Assembly: GCA_030043435.1 (NCBI GenBank)
Contig: JASHXR010000015.1
Coordinates: forward strand, 1-14,406
Direction: 5' to 3'
DNA from: Microcaldota archaeon
GTDB lineage: Archaea > Micrarchaeota > Micrarchaeia > Micrarchaeales > CABMGC01
Length of the DNA: 14,406 bases
The translations under genes and the position numbers were made by a program. Shown here in pieces: positions 7,015 through 12,168 of the stretch (the first letter of the stretch is position 1; the number at the start of each line of letters is the position of its first letter). The notes below the pieces were generated by a model, which did no database searches, was not told where the DNA came from, and saw only the letters and a list, made by a program, of their open reading frames with translations.

Positions 7015-7195
7015 CTGTGCATTGTAGACAAATCTGCAATATGTATTGGCGTTTTTGATACGTCCTCGACCACAACCCGCAACGCTGTACGCGACCTCGA
7101 TAGGCGCGCCGCGCTCCGCTGTGCGATTTCAAAGTAAAGCTTTATAACGCCGGCACAGCCAAGGCCCTATACCGCACAGCCAGAGGCCAAAGAAT
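7015..7195 (+). promoter_or_regulatory. Divergent intergenic region with TATA box for the 7196 gene
   Basis: This stretch between TFE (-) and the unknown gene at 7196 (+) holds no convincing ORF. On the plus strand, GCTTTATAACG has its TATA core at 7141-7147. A start near 7170 would leave a leader of about 26 nt that contains GAGG roughly 10 nt before the ATG. The rest is featureless to the eye. Confidence 0.55.
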
Positions 7196-7810
7196 ATGGA
7201 AACACGAGCGAAGCCACGCGGCGCCAAGGCGCCTCTCACCATTGACGTAGCGCTTGCCCAGATCCGCCGCGACAAAGCCGAGATAGAGGAGAAGCTCAGA
7301 CTCTCATCGCCGGCGCTTACCGCAGCAAACATACGCGATATCGAGAGTGAAGTAATGGCGGTAATGCGCAAGAACGCGCGTAGGTACTCTAAGTATGACA
7401 TTGCGCACGCGTTCGTATCTGACCACGTTGTAGATGCACTAAGGAGCGCCATCGCTCTTACCGCTTGGGAAGAGAAGCTAGTAAGAAAGGTCATGGGCCG
7501 CATCCACTCCGCTTCCTCAATCACTGAATATCTCGACATAGCAGCGGCTGCGGCCGAGCTCTCGCAGAGGGGCCGCAGGGCCACCGTAATCTTCCAGGCC
7601 TTCGGCGCAGAGGCCAACGCACTCAACTCGGCAGTAGGCGCAGCGCACACAAGGACAGACATGTTCCACAAGCCCTCCGGAGCAGACACGCTCCTCTTCG
7701 GGAGGGACTTCGCAGGCGTGCGCGACTTCTTCTTGCTGCTCAGGAACAACGCAACGGAGGACGGACCCTACCTCAGAAGTGATTCCGGCTCTAAACCTGA
7801 TCGTATCTGA
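7196..7810 (+). CDS. Unrecognised protein, 204 residues
   Basis: I do not recognise this protein. It begins with a basic segment (1-12) and then a strongly charged, helix-prone stretch (about 16-65, IRRDKAEIEEKLRL and later MRKNARRYSKYDIAHAF). A second helical part follows (about 78-125, ALTAWEEKLVRKVMGRI and alanine-rich AAAAAELSQRGRRATVIF), then a C-terminal part with GADTLLFGRDFAGVRDFFLLLRNN. There is no signal peptide, membrane span, Cys pair or nucleotide-binding loop. The SKYDIAHAF segment may be a small helical bundle. A TATA box about 55 nt upstream, even charge pattern and GC-rich codon use support it over the opposite-strand frame. Its last 20 nt overlap the 3' end of the glycosylase gene, tail to tail. 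Confidence 0.7.
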   Translation: METRAKPRGAKAPLTIDVALAQIRRDKAEIEEKLRLSSPALTAANIRDIESEVMAVMRKNARRYSKYDIAHAFVSDHVVDALRSAIALTAWEEKLVRKVMGRIHSASSITEYLDIAAAAAELSQRGRRATVIFQAFGAEANALNSAVGAAHTRTDMFHKPSGADTLLFGRDFAGVRDFFLLLRNNATEDGPYLRSDSGSKPDRI

Positions 7811-8366
7811 AGCAACTTGTTATATGGTCGTTGACCATGCCCGTTGCCTGCATATAAGCGTAGCATATCGTAGGCCCTACGAACTTGAACCCCCTTTTTA
7901 TCAAGTCCTTGCTAACTGCCTCAGACTCTCTTGTCTTCGCAGGTAGCTGCTTAATGGATGTCCACCTGTTCTTTATGGTCTTGCGGTCAGGCACAAATCC
8001 CCATATGTATCTGTCGAAACTGCCAAACTCCTCCTGCACCTCTAGAAATGATCTCGCGTTTTGTATAGCAGCATCGATCTTGCTCCTGTTTCTAATGATT
8101 CCGCTGTTGCCAAGCAGGTCTTCTACCGTTTTAGCACCGTATCCGGCTACTGTTTTCGGAGCAAAATCCGCAAACGCCATTCTGTAACCCTCTCTCCTCC
8201 TCAGTATCGCCGCCCAGCTCAGTCCGGCTTGCGCCCCCTCCAGAAGCAGGAATTCAAACATCTTCCTGTCATCGTGAACTGGTACTCCCCATTCCTCATC
8301 GTGATATTTGATGTACGCGCTGTCGGTTCCGGATAAAGCCCAGTCACAGCGTTTGAATCCGTCCAT
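7791..8366 (-). CDS. tag: DNA-3-methyladenine glycosylase I (Tag)
   Basis: Removes 3-methyladenine from alkylated DNA to begin base-excision repair. The 191-residue length matches the family. Seen are the N-terminal RCDWA (C7), YHDEEWGVP (H22), the catalytic-pocket segment FEFLLLEGAQAGLSW (E38 is the expected base-recognition glutamate) and the C-terminal VNDHITSCF. C7, H22, H181 and C185 form the zinc snap typical of Tag. The helix-hairpin-helix-like middle reads LLGNSGIIRNRSKI. Base composition is visibly more AT-rich than in the neighbours, and the family is mainly bacterial, so horizontal transfer is plausible. A TATA box at 8388-8395 puts the predicted transcript start on the ATG itself, so the mRNA is probably leaderless. 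Confidence 0.95.
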   Translation of the reverse strand: MDGFKRCDWALSGTDSAYIKYHDEEWGVPVHDDRKMFEFLLLEGAQAGLSWAAILRRREGYRMAFADFAPKTVAGYGAKTVEDLLGNSGIIRNRSKIDAAIQNARSFLEVQEEFGSFDRYIWGFVPDRKTIKNRWTSIKQLPAKTRESEAVSKDLIKRGFKFVGPTICYAYMQATGMVNDHITSCFRYDQV

Positions 8367-8387
8367 GTGCTAACCATTATGAAACTG

Positions 8388-8395
8388 ATTATAAA
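8388..8395 (-). promoter_or_regulatory. TATA box for tag (leaderless transcript predicted)
   Basis: The minus strand reads GGCTTTATAATC. Its centre is about 26 nt before the A of the tag ATG, the archaeal distance between TATA box and transcript start, so the predicted mRNA begins at or very near the start codon. No Shine-Dalgarno sequence is visible. Confidence 0.6.
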
Positions 8396-8430
8396 GCCAT
8401 TACGTTCTTTACCGAGCCCCAAAAGAAAAT

Positions 8431-8438
8431 GTTATAAA
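8431..8438 (+). promoter_or_regulatory. TATA-like box in the tag/tRNA-Lys gap
   Basis: The plus strand reads GTTATAAAGT. A transcript would start near 8460 and could cover the hairpin at 8514-8571. It could also express a 46-codon frame starting at the ATG at 8469 and ending with TGA at 8607-8609. Neither product is established. Confidence 0.35.
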
Positions 8439-8513
8439 GTAAAACGAGGCATGGCCCGTGTGAGAGACATGGCCGCTAGAATGGCATCATACTTCCGTCT
8501 GCGAACCGCCAAA

Positions 8514-8571
8514 GACATCGGTGCAAAACCGGCACAGGAGGACCCTGCCTCCGTGTGCACGGCACTATGTC
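8514..8571. other. Long imperfect hairpin, possible structured RNA
   Basis: Pairs seen: GACAT (8514-8518) with ATGTC (8567-8571), GTGC (8521-8524) with GCAC (8562-8565), GCACA (8532-8536) with TGTGC (8554-8558), and GGAGG (8537-8541) with CCTCC (8548-8552). This makes 19 pairs with a 7/3 internal loop, one bulged G and the hexaloop ACCCTG. It sits in a 272-nt gap between tag and tRNA-Lys. No ACA box, K-turn or U-rich tail fits a known class. It overlaps a 52-codon frame on the plus strand (8451-8609, MARVRDMAARM...), which I could not recognise. Function unknown; strand undecided. Confidence 0.35.
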
Positions 8572-8638
8572 CTAGTAAAACGCCATGGGATCTAGACAGG
8601 GCCAGCTGATCGCCTTGCCACCCTTTATTGAGAGGAAG

Positions 8639-8713
8639 TGGGCCCGGGGGGATTTGAACCCTCGACTTGCTGGTTAAGAGCCAGCCACTCTGACCAAACT
8701 GAGTTACGGACCC
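8639..8713 (-). tRNA. tRNA-Lys (CTT anticodon)
   Basis: The minus strand gives acceptor GGGTCCG/CGGGCCC (one T-G pair), anticodon stem GCTGG/CCAGC with loop CTCTTAA (anticodon bases 8676-8678) and T-loop TTCAAAT. The T-stem GAGGG/CCCCC contains one A-C mismatch at the second pair (50-64). The discriminator is A and no CCA is encoded. No intron. A TATA element lies about 38 nt upstream, inside the end of the preceding gene. Confidence 0.95.
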
Positions 8714-8746
8714 AAGTATAAGGAGCAAGGATATTTGTGAGACCAG

Positions 8747-8756
8747 CTTATTAAGC
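8747..8756 (-). promoter_or_regulatory. TATA box for tRNA-Lys
   Basis: The minus strand reads GCTTAATAAG, centred about 38 nt before the tRNA 5' end, the same distance as for the initiator tRNA-Met. It directly abuts the stop codon of the COG2403 gene. Confidence 0.5.
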
Positions 8757-8757
8757 G

Positions 8758-10095
8758 TTACCTTGACGTGCCCTTGCGCCTGGCGAATCTCGCAATCTCG
8801 TCATCCAGTGCCCTGCCTCTCGGCTTCAGCTCATAGGAGACCTGCACTATGGGCTTGTCTACCGTGACGATGCGCCTGAGGTCCGTAGGCGTGGCAGATA
8901 CAACTACATCGCAGTCTGCTGCGTTGATGGTCGCCTCTAGGTCACGCACCTCCCTCCTGCTGTACCCTACAGCCGGAAGTTCATCGGAGAGGTGCGCATA
9001 CTTTTCGAAAACGGCCCTCAGCGAACCTACTGCATACCTCTTTGCGTTGACTATCTTGCCAGCACCATACTCCTTGGCAGCGACCGACGCAGCGCCGAAG
9101 AGCATGCCCCCATGGGTTATCGTCGGCCCGTCCTCGATCAGCAGGACACTCTTTCCCTTTATGCCCTTCGGGTTGTCCACGCTTATCACGGAATCGGCAT
9201 ACAATATCTTCGCGTGCTTGTTGATCCCGCTTAGGCCATCAGCAACCCTGTCCAGGTCTGCCTTCTTTGCCGAGTTAGCCTTGTTTACGATGATGACATC
9301 GGCCATCCTCGCCACAGTCTCGCCAGGATAATAAGTGAGTTCGTTTCCGGCTCTGAGGGGATCCGCCACCACGATCATCAAGTCCGGCTTTATGAAAGGC
9401 GCGTCGTTATTGCCCCCGTCCCACAATATGACATCGGCTTCAGACTCTGCCTTCCTAAGTATGCGCTCGTAATCCACCCCAGAATAGACCACAAAGCCGT
9501 TCCTGATATGCGGCTCATAGTCCTCCCTCTCCTCGACCGTAGTCTTGTACCTGTCGAGATCCGCCAGCGAGGCAAACCGCTCAACGATCTCGTCCTTCAG
9601 GATCCCATAGGGCATCGGGTGCCTTATCACGACGACCCTCAGGCCCAGCCTCCTCAGCGCAAGCGCCACGTACCTGGAGGTCTGGCTCTTCCCTACCCCC
9701 GTCCTGACACCGCATACCGCAATTACCGGCCTCGAGGACTTCAGCATCGTACGCCCAGGAGCGATGAGCCAGAAGTCGGAACCGCACGAATTAGCAAGGC
9801 TTGCCTTATCCATGACATCCTGGTATCTAAGGTCACTGTAAGCCATCACGCATATGTCCGCGCCAAACCTCCTGATGAGCGCGGGGAGCTCAGCCTCGTC
9901 ATATATGTGTATTCCCGAAGGGTACAGCCTGCCGCTAAGTTCCTTGGGATACGGCCGCCCCGATATGAACGGTATCTGGTTCGCGGTGAATGCTACTACC
10001 TTATAGGCGCTATTCTCCCTGAAAAGGACGTTAAAGTCGTGGAAGTCGCGCCCCGCCGCTCCCAGGATTATGACCTTTTTTGCAGAAGTTGCCAT
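8758..10095 (-). CDS. COG2403 GTPase, cyclic 2,3-diphosphoglycerate synthase-like
   Basis: A 445-residue cytoplasmic protein matching the archaeal family annotated as predicted GTPase or cyclic 2,3-diphosphoglycerate synthetase. The N-terminal Rossmann-like part has KKVIILGAAGRDFHDFN (6-22), VVAFTANQIP and YPSGIHIYDE. The NTPase part has a P-loop GVRTGVGKSQTSR (129-141, Lys136), RHPMPYG (159-164), EEREDYEPHI, ILWDGGNND, YYPGET and a base-recognition-like NKAN. In methanogens the founding enzyme closes 2,3-bisphosphoglycerate into the cyclic thermoprotective solute using ATP. Many relatives occur outside methanogens, so the substrate here is inference. The predicted transcript from GTTTTTAAGC (10113-10122) starts at about the ATG, and there is no clear Shine-Dalgarno sequence, so the mRNA may be leaderless. 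It is divergent from gyrB. Confidence 0.85.
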   Translation of the reverse strand: MATSAKKVIILGAAGRDFHDFNVLFRENSAYKVVAFTANQIPFISGRPYPKELSGRLYPSGIHIYDEAELPALIRRFGADICVMAYSDLRYQDVMDKASLANSCGSDFWLIAPGRTMLKSSRPVIAVCGVRTGVGKSQTSRYVALALRRLGLRVVVIRHPMPYGILKDEIVERFASLADLDRYKTTVEEREDYEPHIRNGFVVYSGVDYERILRKAESEADVILWDGGNNDAPFIKPDLMIVVADPLRAGNELTYYPGETVARMADVIIVNKANSAKKADLDRVADGLSGINKHAKILYADSVISVDNPKGIKGKSVLLIEDGPTITHGGMLFGAASVAAKEYGAGKIVNAKRYAVGSLRAVFEKYAHLSDELPAVGYSRREVRDLEATINAADCDVVVSATPTDLRRIVTVDKPIVQVSYELKPRGRALDDEIARFARRKGTSR

Positions 10096-10242
10096 ATATC
10101 CCTTTGATTTACCAACGCTTAAAAACGCATCTCCGCTCCGCCAAACACGGCGTACAACGCCTCAGAAAAACGCATCTCAAAAAGCTTTATATTCTTTCAA
10201 ATGATACTATAACCGACCTCTTCTTCCTGCAAACCAGCTGAT
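10096..10242. promoter_or_regulatory. Divergent promoter region, COG2403 gene and gyrB
   Basis: Minus strand: TATA-like GTTTTTAAGC at 10113-10122 for the COG2403 gene. Plus strand: GCTTTATATTC at 10184-10194 for gyrB, with a start near 10215 and a leader of about 28 nt. No good Shine-Dalgarno sequence precedes the gyrB ATG. The middle (10125-10180) shows no clear operator. Confidence 0.6.
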
Positions 10243-12156
10243 ATGATGCCCGACGAAAAAGACGAGTATAACGCATCTAAGATAATCGTCCTTGAGGGCG
10301 CGCAGGGCATAAGGAAGAGGCCCGCGATGTACATAGGGTCTACAGGCACATCCGGGGTGCTCCACCTGCTCTACGAAGTGATGGACAACGCAGTGGACGA
10401 GACGCTGGCAGGATACGCCAAGAGCATCACCATACGCCTGTACATGGACAACGACGTCAACGTAGCAGAGGTTAGCGACGACGGCAGGGGCATACCAGTT
10501 GGCATAATGCCCAAGTACAATAAGGGCGCGCTGGAGATAATCATGACCACGCTGCATAAGGGCGGCAAGTTCGGCGGCGATGCGTACAAGGTCTCCGGCG
10601 GACTGCACGGCGTAGGCCTCACCGTAGTGAACGCCCTCTCCGAGTATACGGAGGTGACAGTGAAGAGGGACGGCAAGGCCTATAGGCAGGCCTTCAGCCG
10701 CGGCAACCCCACCTCAGGACTCATACAGCTCGGCGAGACGCAGGGAACCGGCACCACTGTCAAGTTCAAGCCTGACAAGGAGGTCTTCCCGGCGACAAGC
10801 TTCGACTCTGCCCTGCTCAAGGACAGGCTTAGGTACACGAGCTTCCTGAATCCCGGCCTTAGCATCACCCTCACCGACGAGAGGTTCGAGCCCAGCGAGA
10901 CGCAGGTGTACTGCTCTAAGGACGGCCTCTCCGATTTCATAAGGTTCATCAACAGCGGCAAGACCACGCTCACAGGGGTCATACTCTCGAAGCAGCAGGA
11001 TGACGGCGCGACGGTGCAGTACGCACTGCAATACAACAACTCATACGACGAGAGGGTTGAGGCGTTCGTGAACAACATACGCACCACAGAAGGGGGTACC
11101 CACGTCATCGGGCTCCACAGCGGCCTTACCCGCGCGATACTCAACTATATCTCCAAGAACAGGCTGGTCAAGTCAGAGCTGAAGGTTATAGGCGACGATA
11201 CGCGCGAGGGGCTCTCCGTAGTGCTGTCCGTCCTGATGCAGAACCCGGAGTTCGAGGGCCAGACCAAGGAGAAGCTCGGCAACACCACCGTTAAGAGCAT
11301 AGTGGAGACCGATGTCTACTCGACCATGTCGAGGTACCTGGAGGAGCATCCCGGCGATGCCAAGGCGATAGCGGAGAAGGCGATAAACGCGGCCAACGCA
11401 AGGGAGAGCTCGAGGAAGGCAAGGGAGCTCGCGAGGAAGAGGTCCATCTTCGACGGCTCGATACTGCCCGGAAAGCTCTCCGACTGCATATTGGACGACC
11501 CGCAGAAGACCGAGATCTTCATAGTAGAGGGCGAGAGCGCGGGAGGGTCCAGCAAGAGCGGCAGAGACAAGAACACGCAGGCGATACTGCCTCTCAAGGG
11601 CAAGATCCTGAACGTGGAAAAGGCGAACTACGAGAAGATATTCGACAACGCGGAGATCAAGGCCATGGTAACCGCATTCGGGGCAGGGATAAGCGAGACC
11701 TTCAACCCAGACGCGCTGCGCTACCACAAGATAATCCTCATGAGCGACGCAGACGTCGACGGAAGCCACATCAGGACGCTGCTCCTCACCTTCCTCTACA
11801 GGTACATGAAAAAGGCCATAGAGCTCGGTTACGTCTATGTAGCCCAGCCGCCTCTCTACAAGATAAGCAAGGGCAAAGAGGTCTACTACTGCTACAGCGA
11901 CGAGGAGCTCGAAGAGAAGAGGAAGGCGCTTGGAGAGAGGATGGAACTGCAGCGGTACAAGGGCCTTGGGGAGATGAACCCAGAGCAGCTCTGGGAGACC
12001 ACCATGAACCCTGAGACCAGGGCTCTCAAGAGAGTTACCATCTCAGACGCGATGAGGACCGAGCAGCTCTTCACGATACTTATGGGCGTGGACGTTCCTA
12101 CCAGGAGGAAGTTCTTGCAGGAGCATGCTGAGGAGGTAAGGGTACTGGATATATAG
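10243..12156 (+). CDS. gyrB: DNA gyrase subunit B
   Basis: ATPase subunit of gyrase, which introduces negative supercoils with GyrA. At 637 residues it matches the compact bacterial-type GyrB. The GHKL ATPase domain has YEVMDNAVDE (E45, N49), DDGRGIPVG and the lid GGLHGVGLTVVNAL. The transducer domain follows, then the Toprim domain with IVEGESAGGSSKSGRD, LPLKGKILNVEKA and the metal site MSDADVDGSHIRTLLLTF. The C-terminus has QRYKGLGEMNPEQLWETTMNP. No intein is present. ATG codons at 10243 and 10246 are both possible starts. The stop is one base before an ATG at 12158 that should open gyrA, so gyrB-gyrA form an operon as in bacteria. Gyrase in archaea is generally held to have come from bacteria. 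Confidence 0.97.
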   Translation: MMPDEKDEYNASKIIVLEGAQGIRKRPAMYIGSTGTSGVLHLLYEVMDNAVDETLAGYAKSITIRLYMDNDVNVAEVSDDGRGIPVGIMPKYNKGALEIIMTTLHKGGKFGGDAYKVSGGLHGVGLTVVNALSEYTEVTVKRDGKAYRQAFSRGNPTSGLIQLGETQGTGTTVKFKPDKEVFPATSFDSALLKDRLRYTSFLNPGLSITLTDERFEPSETQVYCSKDGLSDFIRFINSGKTTLTGVILSKQQDDGATVQYALQYNNSYDERVEAFVNNIRTTEGGTHVIGLHSGLTRAILNYISKNRLVKSELKVIGDDTREGLSVVLSVLMQNPEFEGQTKEKLGNTTVKSIVETDVYSTMSRYLEEHPGDAKAIAEKAINAANARESSRKARELARKRSIFDGSILPGKLSDCILDDPQKTEIFIVEGESAGGSSKSGRDKNTQAILPLKGKILNVEKANYEKIFDNAEIKAMVTAFGAGISETFNPDALRYHKIILMSDADVDGSHIRTLLLTFLYRYMKKAIELGYVYVAQPPLYKISKGKEVYYCYSDEELEEKRKALGERMELQRYKGLGEMNPEQLWETTMNPETRALKRVTISDAMRTEQLFTILMGVDVPTRRKFLQEHAEEVRVLDI

Positions 12157-12168
12157 CATGGTGATTGA

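Noticed and set aside
7129..7749. 206-codon frame on the minus strand opposite the unknown gene
   Set aside because: It is Ser/Ala-rich like a shadow translation, starts inside the plus-strand gene, and has no promoter; the plus-strand frame has a TATA box and a natural charge pattern.
8514..8590. H/ACA guide RNA at the long hairpin
   Set aside because: No ACA box follows the lower stem at the required distance and the apical loop ACCCTG is not a K-turn or K-loop.
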